64,000 nt of DNA from Daphnia carinata (lineage: Eukaryota > Arthropoda > Branchiopoda > Diplostraca > Daphniidae). Below are positions 49,759-61,400 of this stretch, one piece after another. Position 1 is the first letter of the stretch. Each line of letters begins with the position of its first letter. The translations under genes and the position numbers were made by a program. The stretch covers positions 12,246,638 to 12,310,637 of the forward strand of contig NC_081331.1 of assembly GCF_022539665.2 (NCBI RefSeq). The letters are read 5' to 3'. The notes beneath the pieces are model-generated. The model had not been told where the DNA came from, made no database searches, and saw only the letters and a program-made list of their open reading frames with translations.

Positions 49759-50163
49759 TCAGGACTTTGTGAACTTGTCAACAAGCAAGTTTTCGTACAC
49801 CAAATTCCTACAATGGAGAAAAAATAGATGTAATTTAACGTGTAACGTTCTTGGATAACAATTCTTATCAATTTACCAGTCTGAGAAATTTATAACAGTA
49901 TAGGGAATATGATGCCGCTGACCGAACAGTGGTAACAACACAAATGAAAATGATGTAACAGTCAAAACGCAATTCAACGTATTTAATTTTTGCAGACGAT
50001 TCGTGGTACTAGAAAGTTCGACGTATGTTTTGTTTGGAAATGCGCCGTCTTGCGTCACAAACTCATGAGACCATGATGACGGTGTTGGATGTATGCTGAA
50101 TCTGTATGCTAGATGAAATATTATACCTAATTTATATAACATAGTCAGTAAGGGAATTCTCAT
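49759..50163 (-). CDS. Possible small upstream ORF in the GHITM transcript (dicistronic or 5' UTR)
   Basis: A frame of about 111 residues is formed by 50163-49877 spliced (ACTG/gtaaat to ttgtag/GAAT) to 49807-49759. Its TGA is followed after only two bases by the GHITM ATG (TGAAAATG), in another frame. It has one likely membrane segment (LNCVLTVTSFSFVLLPLFG) and I do not recognise the family. The splice sites are good, but they would be equally expected if this were simply the GHITM 5' UTR. Coding status is therefore open. Confidence 0.3.
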
Positions 50164-50405
50164 CTCAGCTTAAGTTGTAATACAATGACTTGTTATAAAA
50201 TTTGAAAACCCTGGAAAGTCTTATGATAACGTTTCAGCTTTTGTTATTCTTTCGCGGGAGTTGTGCGGAATAACGGCAATAGATAAAGGGTAAAGCGGCG
50301 AACAGCCTAAAACAAACTTAGCGTTCATGTTATGCCTATAGTATTTTTAAAGCTGGAGCAAATCTAAACGCAATTTTTTCTAAAAACTAAATTAAATTAA
50401 AAATT

Positions 50406-50476
50406 TCCCATACCGGGAATCGAACCCGAGCCTCCTGGGTGAAAGCCAGGTATCCTAGCCACTAGACCATATGGGA
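50406..50476 (-). tRNA. tRNA-Glu: tRNA-Glu (anticodon TTC)
   Basis: The minus strand folds as a full cloverleaf. The acceptor stem is TCCCATA/TATGGGA. The D arm contains the A box TAGTGGCTAGG. The anticodon arm is CCTGG CTTTCAC CCAGG, with TTC in the loop. The T arm carries the B-box GGTTCGATTCC. There is no intron and no encoded CCA. It stands alone between GHITM and the KH-domain gene, inside a ~1.25-kb gap that otherwise shows nothing recognisable (49760-51012 apart from the small upstream ORF). Confidence 0.97.
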
Positions 50477-51012
50477 TATTACAATGATTTATATTTTTGT
50501 AAGCATTGTAAGTATATATTTGCAAACCATAGAAGAATTTTACAAAATGAAATTGTTAATACGAAAAGACGTGTACAATTTAACTAAAGAAATGCAAATA
50601 CTATAATACAATAATACTGCAATATTAATCCCAATAACGCATAGCGCTAGATCGTCGTCCGCTTCCATAACCTTGAGAACGCCTTTGTTTTCAAGGTAAA
50701 TAGTTTACTATAAAGTTTTTTATATCAATTTTAACGATTGAACAATGTTTTTTCAAATACATTAATTTGAAAAATAACCCAAACGAGCCATTTAAAAAAA
50801 AATTTCCCCATCAGAAACACAGAAAAAGCGAAATCAGAAGCTTTGGTCCCCCCGGTCATTTGGCCCTACCATACATAAGAAAGCTTGTTATTTGAATTAA
50901 ATTCAATTTCCAGCTTTCCAAGTATTAGTGCTCAGTACTAGTATCAAGGTTTAGTTATCAGTGCTCATTCCAGGCTTTAGTGATCCATCCCAAGTGATTC
51001 TTCAAAGCAAAA

Positions 51013-52620
51013 ATGAATCGAGTAATCTTCGGAATTGCTGCGGGAGTGTCTGCCTTAACGGTTTTCCATTGGTATACGGCCCGAAAGCGCGAAGTTATTT
51101 CTTCTGCTGAAGTTGACAGTTTGAACGGGAGAAGTTCTGTCAATCCCCATGTCTTGTCCGTCGACATCGGTGAAGAATCTTCGACTTCGGGAAACGTTCC
51201 AACTGGAGACCGTGAAAATGAGGTTGCCCTGCTCAAGAAGGAAATGTTGAGACTGGAAAAGGAAAGAGACGAATTCGCTTTGCAAACGCAAAAATTATCC
51301 GAACAACTTTTGGAAGAGACATCCCAACGCGAGTATCTGGAAGCGAAGAGCTCGTACCTTCAGGTGGAAATCGATATTAAAGCACGACTTTTCGAAAATG
51401 ATCTTGATGATCTTCGAGCCGCCAATCGTGAAGCGATGATTGCAATGCATGATGATTTCTCCAAACAAAATGTGGCATTGCAGTTGGATAATGCTCGTCT
51501 CCGTTGCCAAAACGATTCGGTTTCGAACGATCTGATCAACGTTAGAGCTGAACGAGCCCAAGCTCTTTTGGAGAATGCCACTCTTGCCGAAGAAGTCGGC
51601 GATGTACAATCCAAGTTGCAAGCAGCACTGATCAACGTGCAAGACCTGAAAAAGGCAGCTGATTCCAGCGAGAAGGAGCTATTGCAAATCCGTGCTGAAC
51701 TGGTTACCAGCGCAGCAAGAATTGCGGAACTAGAATCAGTGAACCTTTGCCAGAGCAACAAGCTTGCGCAATTGGAAATGATCGTCCAAGAACAGAGCAG
51801 ATCGACTCTCGTGACTTCGGAATCGGAGGAACCTGATGCTGCTCTCGAGAATGAAACGTTGCCCGTATTGCACGCTCGTGATGAACAGACTGAGGTTGTT
51901 GACGAATCTGCAAAGCCATCTTCCCAAGATGACGCGCAGGACGTCGCTACTCCTCCACTCGTGCAAGAGGCTGCTCCACGCCGTGAAAAGGTTGCTCGTG
52001 AACCACAAGTTCCCGTGTTTCCATGTATGGATATCCGCTTTAGGAATCAAGATATTCAAGGATATACGATCGTCATGGATTCGTCAGGTGAACTTCAGGA
52101 TACCATCAGCCCAAATCAACAACTCGCTGAGGAGTTGAAACCTGTGGCATCACCACCAGCCAAACAGGAGGCACCATCTAACGTGACGTCTTGTGCCTTT
52201 AAGGTCATCAACGCAGTCGTTGAGCACGAACTATCTGGAAGCTATCAGCTGCTGAACATTGCTTCGCAATACTACGGCCAGATTATCGGCAAGGAAGGAA
52301 AACACGTCAAGGCATTCCAGAAGTCGCATGGCGTAAAGATCATGGTTACGCCTCCAAGAGGGCCTCACGGTCAAATCCGAGTTACGATTACACAAGGAAA
52401 CAACGAAGGGCGCCGCACCGTGGCCAAGCAAATTGTCGAATCTCTACCCTCCCTCGTCGAGATTCCTTTTGCGTCCTTAGGACGGCTTACACCCCAGCGA
52501 AAGAAGCAATTGTGGACCCGCTACTTTGTGGATATCGTTGAAGACGAATCGAGCAAGAAGTGCGTGTTGCGCGGAAATTTAGGCAACTGTCTGCGCCTTT
52601 TCAAGGAGCAGAAAGTCTGA
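51013..52620 (+). CDS. Intronless anchored coiled-coil KH-domain protein
   Basis: This is a single uninterrupted frame of 535 residues. Residues ~1-22 (MNRVIFGIAAGVSALTVFHW, then a basic TARKRE) form an N-terminal membrane anchor of the mitochondrial outer-membrane or ER type. Residues ~65-265 are a heptad-rich coiled coil. Residues ~270-385 are acidic, Pro/Ser-rich linker. A KH RNA-binding domain lies at ~395-475, with its loop as IIGKEGKHVKAFQ (GKEG in the GxxG position) and VKIMVTPPRGPHGQIRVTI. A short conserved-looking tail follows. Anchor plus KH recalls AKAP1 and TDRKH, but there is no visible PKA-anchoring helix or Tudor domain. With nearly every neighbour rich in introns, the intronless structure suggests a retrocopy or a new gene. 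The likely role, tethering RNA to an organelle, is inference. Confidence 0.85.
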   Translation: MNRVIFGIAAGVSALTVFHWYTARKREVISSAEVDSLNGRSSVNPHVLSVDIGEESSTSGNVPTGDRENEVALLKKEMLRLEKERDEFALQTQKLSEQLLEETSQREYLEAKSSYLQVEIDIKARLFENDLDDLRAANREAMIAMHDDFSKQNVALQLDNARLRCQNDSVSNDLINVRAERAQALLENATLAEEVGDVQSKLQAALINVQDLKKAADSSEKELLQIRAELVTSAARIAELESVNLCQSNKLAQLEMIVQEQSRSTLVTSESEEPDAALENETLPVLHARDEQTEVVDESAKPSSQDDAQDVATPPLVQEAAPRREKVAREPQVPVFPCMDIRFRNQDIQGYTIVMDSSGELQDTISPNQQLAEELKPVASPPAKQEAPSNVTSCAFKVINAVVEHELSGSYQLLNIASQYYGQIIGKEGKHVKAFQKSHGVKIMVTPPRGPHGQIRVTITQGNNEGRRTVAKQIVESLPSLVEIPFASLGRLTPQRKKQLWTRYFVDIVEDESSKKCVLRGNLGNCLRLFKEQKV

Positions 52621-53008
52621 AAAGCCTATCCTTCATCTTGATGCTGACTCCTAGCAACAAACCAAAGAGATTGATAGACGAACCCGTAAATGGAATTGTC
52701 CGCTGTCGTGTGTTGGGACTTTTCTCGGTTTTGTTTCCATCGTCTTCTTCATGGCACAAGTTTGCATTCGTGTGATGAGATGTCGATACTGCACTTATAC
52801 TCGTTAAAAGTGCATGTCGCGTCTGACGCATGTTTGCAGCCGTCAGAAGAAGAACCCCACTTGATTTTTCTGTGGGGATGGCAGAGTACGCAGAACGTCC
52901 ACCACGCCAGTTGTTCGGCTACCTTTACGGGGGTTTCCTCCTTAAATGAGTCAATCAATCCTGAAAGTGCGTTACTATAGAGGAAGGCAAACAAATATGG
53001 TCTCATTT

Positions 53009-53345
53009 TGTACATAACGTAAATATTTTTCCTTACCTATGTATATCCGCAAAATTATTGTTTTCGACGCAACACAGTTCAAAATTCACAGGACGATATT
53101 ATCAGTCATGTTGGGTTCTTACCTTGTAACGTGTTGTAAATATCTTTCTGTACTTATAAGTTTCTCTCCACAAAATTGTTCTTTTCGCATCTAAAGTTCA
53201 AAATTCTGTTTCATATTTTCAATAATGTTTGATTTTACCGTGTACATATTGTAAAATATCTCTAAGCATTTGGCTCGCCCCGAAATTGTTCTTTTCGGCA
53301 CCACTTTTCCCAAAATTCTCTGTTTCGTGTTCAATAAAATTATAA
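53009..53345. repeat. Three diverged tandem ~115-bp units
   Basis: Copies begin near 53009, 53124 and 53240. Each contains, in the same order, a TTGTA..GTAAATA block, then AAAATTGTTCTTTTCG (53051, 53172 and 53282 with small changes), then TTCAAAATTC (53077-53088, 53197-53206, 53308-53320 region). Spacings are 110-121 bases. The third copy ends in CAATAAA; the second has CAATAAT at the same place. Confidence 0.7.
53333..53338 (+). terminator. Polyadenylation signal for the KH-domain gene
   Basis: AATAAA at the end of the third repeat copy, about 710 bases after the KH-gene stop. The earlier copies carry only degenerate versions. Confidence 0.4.
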
Positions 53346-53671
53346 AAATTATTACGACGTTCAGTGTTTCTCAATTATTACCGCACCAAGAACAAGAACG
53401 AAAGGTAACGTCAACTTTAATTAAAACATAGAGAATTGTATCAAACAAAACAATTAGTATAGAAGAAATTTGTTTAAGCTGGTCAGAGTAATCTAAAATG
53501 AACCATCATATAATTATACGTACGCAACCTTCAATACTAACCAGACAGCTGAAAAATTATTTGCATTTTACTGATAATTCACGGCATGATACGATTAAGG
53601 AATAGAGACGAGGAATGACTTACATTGAAGACTATGGTTGACTAAGTTAAGAACAGGTGTTGAAGATAACT

Positions 53672-56635
53672 TTATCCGTTTACTACACGCTCATATTGCC
53701 CGCTGGTATTTCTAGGATTGCCGTTCGTGCCGCTGTGAGACGTGTGCGAAATTGAATACTTCATTCCACCTGCAGATAGGGAAATAACGATTGTAAATTA
53801 TTCTTCTATGGTAACCCAATTGGAAATGGGAACTAGAAGCTTCAATACCTGAAAGAAAACGTAGGGATGATCGGACAGGGAATCTTCCCAGAATTTCCAA
53901 TCGTGAAATTGAATATTTTCACCACCCAATGTAACGTCGATGAATGTATAATTTTCCGGGATGTACTTCAACTTGTACAGTGGTGGACTAGCCAGATGCA
54001 TGTCGTATTGATCCAACAGTCGCTCCAGCTCCCGTCCGCGCTGATCAATCTTCCGATAGACCTGTAATGTTTGTTTCATTTGCATACAATAAAGCAACTT
54101 GTTTTGTGTTTCCTTTGCTAAATTATGCAGCACAATATTTATTAGCACTATGACAAACCATGCCGTTATTCCATTTTGGATGTTTGGCGCTGGCATCCAT
54201 CCCAATCACCAAAGTGGGTGGCGCTTGTTCCAGCAATGGCAGCAAAGTGGAACTCAGATTTAACGAACTTGGTCGGCAGAATACGGAATAAAAGTGATAT
54301 GTTTTGTTGCCCGACCTCAGTTGAATCTGTCGAAATTATAATGGTTATAACTTATCGTGCAGCCATCATTCTATTCGCTCTAAGCGATTTATTAGCTTTT
54401 ATAACTCTTACCCCGGCAATATCATTACGACTGTACGTGCACATTTTGGCTCGTAGCGTGTTCTTGGCTATTACTGCCGCTCCTGATGTGTGGTGCTCTG
54501 TTAAATTGTGAAAAGCAGTATAGCCAGCCGGTACTCCATACAACTCGGGCGCGCCTGTTCCGAGAGCATATGGTTCCTGTATTAAAGCAATATCGATATT
54601 GCGGTCAACCAACAAACGTTTGGTCCTCTCCATGGCCTTTTTCTTGTGCTGTAAGTTGATCTAGCCGTGAAATAGGGCATAAAAATTGGTTAAATTCGTA
54701 ATTGAAAAGTGCTGCTGGTTTTTGAATTACTTGTAAACACCGAAGAAGAATTTCAGGATGTGGTTGTTGGAAAGCGTTCGTCTCGATGCTATTAGGTCCA
54801 CCAACATGCGGCAAAACGTTCCATAAGGACATCCAGGCAGCGTCGTTTCGTTTAACGGTTGGATCGGCCAATACAACCGAAGGGCGTCCTTTAATGTCCG
54901 TCATGAGAACAGATGAGCGAGATTTCAGCTCGTCTGCTGGATATTTGACTAACTGCAAATGTCGGTTTTCCGCCACCAAATCTTCAAGGCGAGTTTTCCA
55001 TTGCCGATTTTCATGTGTTAACCTTTCGACTATCTTCTCTAGCTCTTCAATTCGCTTTGTCATTCGTTCTTTTTCTTTATTATGCTGAAGTCGTTCGCTA
55101 GTCATATCACGGTGTTGATTGATTTGGCCGGCTCTTATTTGGGGTGCAACCAGTGCATTCTTCTTACCAGCATCTATTAGAAGAGACATTGAAAGTAGAA
55201 TGTTTAAATGAATTTTGTGTTAGGAACTGCAACAAGATCAATGCGTCTTTACTCTTTCATTATGTTTTGAGTGTAATACCATTGTAAATGGTTACACAAA
55301 CGACTAGAATTCACGAACTCTAAACATAAAAAATCTGGCACGACATGTCAAAATACACGAAGAACGGTGTATCACAAGCAAGTACTGTTTTAGGATAAAA
55401 AGCACCATGTAAAATCAATTTAAATAAGCTACAGTCTAGGCTTTTTTGGTTATAAAAGTTCTCGGTATCAGTTGGTTCTATCCATGTCCCTATTCTCCAC
55501 TGTTCTCATTCTATTGATTATTCGTTAAGCGAGGCGACTTATAAGAATGCTAGATACGTTACGAGTCTTTGTTTCGTTGCACCAAATGGCTAATATAATT
55601 TAGCAGGAAAGACCAAACTTCCCCCTGAAAAGAGGCAGTTTGTTCTCTTTTGGGAATCACGCGTTTTTACTGGGTACCGGTCTTTTGTTTGTTTTTGTGG
55701 AAGCACATACGCTACTGCAATAAAAAAAAGGAGAAGCTTCAAGAGGACTGATAAATGGCTATTGTAAAGGATACACGTGTTATGTTCCCAGGTCATTGTA
55801 ACGCAGCGAGGAAATCCTATATAATTTACCGAAAGGTTTCAGACCAATCCCATCAAATAACTCACGCAAAGGTATCAAATGATGATTGCCAGGCCATTGA
55901 ATACGGTTTATGACTGTGACTTACTCGTTTCAGACCACGGCTTATTCTATGGGAATGTTTTTAATTGTAAGAGAGTATGTTTTCGGACAATAAATAAAGC
56001 ATTCCAAGTTAAATAAACGTGGAATACTTTAGCATTCTTTACTGCCTTAGGCGATTAAAGTTGGCAAAGTGCTGCTACGTTACTTACAACAATTCATTAT
56101 AAAAAAATTTTAAACAAAATTACATACCATTCGTTTCATGGTCGCCGGTCAGTTGATCCAACCTTTTGAGAATCCCGTTAATACTTTCTTCGATGTTTTT
56201 CCCCCACTGCTTCGGTGTTTCTTTACTCTGTTCGAGCTTTTTATGTAGGGCAATTGGTACCACATGATGAGGAGGCTTTGGATGTAACTGATGCTGACGC
56301 GGAGTACGATGCTGTACGGGCTGATGATGGATCGTCATCTCGTAAAGATCGGTGGGATTGCTATGCGTACTGCTGTTGTCTTCCAACATTAGTCGTTCAA
56401 GATGACACGTTTGATTATCTTGATTCAACGACTCTTCCACAGGCTGCTGGTGGTCTTCCAATTCGTGTAACGTAGCACCGCCCTTTTTTATATGTGCAGG
56501 ACCACCTCCACTTGAATCGTAGCCATTCTCTTTCATGGATTTCATAGCTTCCGATGACCGGTTGAGTTTGCTTGTCCGATTGCGGATATTTGTGCTGCTG
56601 ACTTCCTCCGCTTTGATATCACTTATTCCCACCAT
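53672..56635 (-). CDS. Spliced host-like gene with a retrotransposon-type AP-endonuclease (EEP) domain
   Basis: Six exons join in phase to about 555 residues: 56635-56128, 55173-54731, 54660-54412, 54326-54159, 54061-53849, 53758-53672. The first ~317 residues are a polar His/Pro/Asn-rich region and a coiled coil (RIEELEKIVERLTHENRQWK). The rest aligns with the endonuclease domain of R1/Jockey-type non-LTR elements. LQINLQHKKKAMERTK gives the metal-site Asn, DIALIQEPYALG the catalytic Glu, FYSVFCRPSS the mid-strand, and PTLVIGMDASAKHPKWNNG the Asp of DxN. YTFIDVTLGG and EDSLSDHPYVFF supply Asp and the terminal Asp-His. The usual DxN is DAS here, so the catalytic Asn is Ser. Four consecutive phase-0 introns of 70-97 bp interrupt the domain at good splice sites. 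No reverse transcriptase or RNase H follows. The last exon choice (YSISHTSHSG...) is uncertain; read-through would instead stop at 53798. Confidence 0.72.
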
Positions 56636-58420
56636 CTGTAGTACTTACACTTAGATAAACAAAAATATGTGTTATGATAGAAAGCCTTTATGCGAACGAA
56701 AATTCAAACTTACCTACCATATGGTAGTCCGCAGGGAAGAACAAAGAGCAACGCACATGCACAACACTTTGTGTTTGTTGGTAAGCAAACTACTGACTGT
56801 GGTTCGGAAAGTTATGGAACTGCACTTATATATCCACATTTCACGATGATGGCACGAGCATGGCACGAGCTGAAAGAGTTGAATGATGACGTAACCGGGA
56901 TAGCCTATTCCGGGGAGGGCTGGACGAACGGGCGGACTGCACCGCCCTTTATGCTTTGCTTATTCTTGACATAGGGGCATCACTTTCTTATTTTTGTTGT
57001 TGTTACATCTTTAATCGTGACGGGATCACGAACAAAGACCGATACACGCATCCATTTCAAACTTTCAGGACAGTAAGTCTTTCGCCTCTTGAAACCGTTC
57101 GCTTGTGCGTCGTAAAATTTTTTTCTTTTCGTTCCAGACGACCAAGTTGAAGACCGCAAGTCGACGTAACGTGAAATAGGAGGAAAATCAATTGTCATAT
57201 ATGACGGAGTAATTATCGTACCTAAAGGAAAACAAGTTCGAAAAGTGATCGTGCCTTCATACTTAAATTGCAATGGGATGACTTATTACCATTTTTCTTT
57301 GCTCTATTCGCCTCATCCATTGCTCAATCTAAATTGCTTTTGTTCGTCATTCCGTTTGTTCATAAAGTACAACTAGAGGAAGCAACGCAACGATTCCATA
57401 AGCTATACACTTTTCCGTCTGGGTCGTGTATCCAATCCCGCGTGACTCGTTGTGGCTCTTAGCATGTGAAACTTTTGTAGGTGATCGAGCACTACCATTC
57501 CCCAGAAGAAAAAAGGGAGAAATTGGTCAAACAAAAGGAAACGAGGGCGAATGGCGTTCCTTTCTCGTAATCTATATTTCAAAGGAAAAAAAAAGTATAA
57601 GAAAACGCAAAGTATAAAAGACAATAAAGAATTGCAGCCATTGGCGTTAACCCATAAATTTACCTGCCCAAGTCGGCGAATAGAAGAAAGTGTTGCACGA
57701 TATATCATCCACTTCCTAGGCCAATCGTTTTTCTCCACAAACCTAAGAAAAAAAAGGGGGAATCTAAGCCTACGGGAAATTTTCAAAAGAAAGGCATGAA
57801 TCAATCAAAAGTTAACCCAAAAGAAAAGTAGAGGCAGCCCCGAAAACCCTCATTTGCCTTATGGTATTTGTTAGATGGCGAGAACTGCGCTAAGTGTATT
57901 TACAAAACATCTAAGATGATTTTCTTCTGTCAGCAGTTTTCGAATAAAGCAGTCAAATTTTCAATGTAAATACTGCATGGTTAGGTGAAAAGAAAATTTG
58001 ATTTTTCCTACAGTTAGATTGTGCAAGCGGGCATAGATTTCACAACACACTGCCATCGTTATCTTTTGAATTGTCTTTTAACGGCTACGCCGTCGACTAA
58101 ATTTTAAAAAAAGAAACAGAACTTGGACGACAAAGGATATAGTGAGGGAATTTTCCCTATGTGATTCACCGAAGGAAGTCACGACAGGACATGGACGTTG
58201 AAGAATGATACATCGAGGATAGAAAACTTATTTTTTAAAAAGAATACTATTGTGTCTTGTAGGAAACTGGTAAAAAAATATGGTCAAAAGAATTGGTAAG
58301 ATAAATTAGTACGTAACCGGGAATTGGGCGGCAAGGGTCCGTTACATGGCGTGTCACGCAGTCACTTTGGGTTCCAAATTTTCTTTCTACTGAGCCCGAA
58401 GGAGGAAATGGCGTTTTCCC
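56636..58420. other. Intergenic, EEP-gene 5' flank and CG9801-like 3' flank
   Basis: Overlapping short frames on both strands near 57270-57800 show no family resemblance. The EEP gene's ATG follows CTACAG, so an upstream untranslated exon is possible. A TAGATGGCGAGA 12-mer lies at 57872-57883. Confidence 0.5.
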
Positions 58421-61400
58421 CTAAATGGACGATTCCCGGAAGGGATAACTGGCTACCATTTCTCGGGTCAAGGCTTCCGACCCTGCAACATTAACAGGAT
58501 TGGGTGGTTGTATCCTGGCCTCGTACGCAACACAGGTGGCGTGATCGAGTTTGCCCGGGATCAAGGCAAGGCGTTCGCAGATTTTACGTCGTCGTATTTT
58601 TTGCTCCTCTGCATCCAGCGGTTGTCCATCTTGATCAACGTAGAGTTCGAGATCCTCCAACAGCCGTCTCTTGGCTGTTGTTAGGCGAGTGGCGAAATCG
58701 ACTAGATCTTCACATAGTGATTGTGCTTTCATATGGTTTCCGTTGTCGTTCGTCGGCATCATACCGTTACGCAGTATGTCCTCCATACGCAGCAATGTGA
58801 GTTCATGTCTTTGGAATGCTTCAACCGTCGGTAAATCTGTTTACAGGAAATCAACTGGTTTATTAAGAAAACCAAAGAGGAAAAAGCAGTAATACTTCTG
58901 TTAGGCGGTTTGGTGGTTTGCTTGGCACCATTGGGTAACGGAACAATCTTATCCGGCTTCCTGGCCACAACAAATTTGCCTACAACAGGATCAAAATTGT
59001 CCGAGACACCGTCAGATGTCAGGAAAACGATGTCTCCTTCTTCGATCACCGTCATCGAACACGTCAAATTATTCAGCTCCGGATTTTGTCCATCTACTGG
59101 TCCCAATGCACCCAAAGCATCCCTCATGTCTCGCATCGATTGAATATCATGAGATCCTTCAAAAATAAATAAAATGTGTAGTAACATGTAAATGGAATTA
59201 TGGGCATTTAATTACCATGCGTTATTTCTCTGACACCATGTTTCGGACTGTAAACGTAGGCCAGCGAATCGCCGACGTTACAGACGCAGACGACGAATTT
59301 CGCACTGTTGCTGTTATCCGAGCCTGTGTATAGAGCATTCTGCAAACTCGATTGGTCCAGTTGAGCTACTACGGCTGCTGTCAGCGTTGTTAATAGTCCA
59401 CCTTCCTGCAAGATCATACTGTGTGCTGCGTGAAAGGAGCGCAGCAATGATAGGAAGACATCCTGCAGCAAAATCGGTGGGCTTTAAAGCATGAGTATAA
59501 TTATAAAAACATCGTTTGAATTTCTAGACTCACGTTGGTAGTTAACTGACGGCCATTGGTAGTGGAAGGAAAAAGGGCTCGATTCAGATAATCCATAGCA
59601 CCGTGGATGGCACTGCGAGCTGCCAACGCAGCTCTTTCCCCCCAATTGACTCCATCAGCCAGACATAGTAGGGCGTTGTTGGAGCGTGTCACGATGGCAA
59701 ATGCCTAGAAAAGAAAAAGTATATGAAGTGTAGGCGAAAGGTAATTTAGAAAAGTGATCTGGCTTACATCAGCCAAAGGATTGCCGGCTGTCTCTCCCGA
59801 GACGGGATGCCGTTCGTAGAGCGACGTGGCAGCTCCAAATGCTATACCACTTGGTCTATTCCAATTAACAACGCCTGCAATCTCGATTTCAGGCTCTGGC
59901 GGTTCCGCGGCTGGTGCAGGTTCCTTAGTCGGTAATTCTTTATGGTCGGCAAGATGTTCATCACACACTTCTGGCTGGATAGAAGCGTCCACTGGATTAC
60001 AAATAACAAATTATTGATTGAATAGTTCCATTTGATTATTGTCTTTTATAAGAAATGAAGACAACCATTAAGCCAACTATGAGTTTTTTTTTGTCATAAA
60101 TAATCGAATGTCCGTTACAGTCACCAGTTGAGCGCCGACGCCCCAAATGGTATGTTGTCCTTTTATCCTTCCGGTTATTTTACCCTCAGTTCCCCGATAC
60201 AGTACCATGCAAGTGGTTGCATTCATTGCATGTCCCATCGTCACACGAACGGCGGGACAGTGAACGGAAATCAGAGACAGATCGATCAGGAAAGAAAAGA
60301 AAATACAGGAAGGAAAGCAGCCGTTAGCAAAACGGACACCGTTAGGAAGCCATGCAAGCCATGTGGCGTTTAAAACTACGCAACAATTGCGAGTCGTGCA
60401 ACGCGTATCACACTAACATGATTTCAAACTGGGAAGCGACGTCGCAGGATTGAATTGCATTCGGGTAAATGTGTCAAAACCATGAAAAGCGGCCCATAAA
60501 ACCGCATCTTATACGGCGAACCGTCGTTATCTTTTTAAGCACCTGTACTTTGCATTGTGTTCAGTCAGTTTTGCTTCTACTGCGCATATGTCGTACGCAA
60601 AGAAAAATACAACGAAAACCATAAAATATCATGTCGGTAGTAAAAAAAAAAAAACAAAAAAAAATATAATAACGGTGCGTCGTTCAGTCGCGATATATCA
60701 CAATCTTTAATGGGTGGGTAAAAGAGGTCGGGTCGTGGGTGGTGTGATAAGGAACGAGGTTGGAACACTTACCACCGATGGACGGCGGCACATCCGGCGT
60801 AAGAAGGGGATCAAGTTGATCGAGAAGGGGACTCAAAGAGCCAGAGACGAGTGTGTCGTCTGGTGAATCGATCTGAACCACCGACTGACGATCAAGCGAT
60901 GGATGAAGCGGAAGGCTCAATATGCCAAATTTAGACAGGAAGTCTTGATAATCATCCGAATGGTCGGCGCAGGTGGATGTGCTGGTGATTATGGGGGGCG
61001 AGGTAGAAGAAGAGGTAGGAGTGGATACTGGTGGGGAGGGATCTTCACAAACGGTAGATAATTCATCATCGTCGTCATCTGATAACCGACAATGGTCGGT
61101 GTTGTGCCAGTCACTAGACGTTGCCATCGCAACGTTAGCTGATGACGTGGAAAGTGGAAGAGGGGGAATAGGTTGTCTCGGTGGTTGGGGTGGTGTTGGT
61201 GGCAGGTGATTCCTCACCACGAAGGTCTGACCCATGGCACGAATAGTCACCAATTCACCACTTCGGGCTCGCCCAGCTAACAACACAATGCGGCACAATT
61301 TCGATTTTCGAACAAAACTCCCATTATAATGCTATTTAACTTACCATTGTTTGAGGTAGATTCAGAACTAATTGTCGTGGGAGGTGGTGCTGCATCCTCT

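Larger units (their letters stand above)
52621..53671. other. 3' flank of the KH-domain gene with diverged tandem repeats
   Basis: Contains three ~115-bp diverged repeats (53009-53345), listed separately, ending at an AATAAA. The remainder up to the neighbouring gene is AT-rich and shows nothing recognisable. Confidence 0.55.

Noticed and set aside
54352-54633. Isolated dead retrotransposon fragment inserted in an intron
   Set aside because: Flanking segments continue the same EEP domain across clean splice junctions, so it is better explained as exon 3 of a spliced gene.
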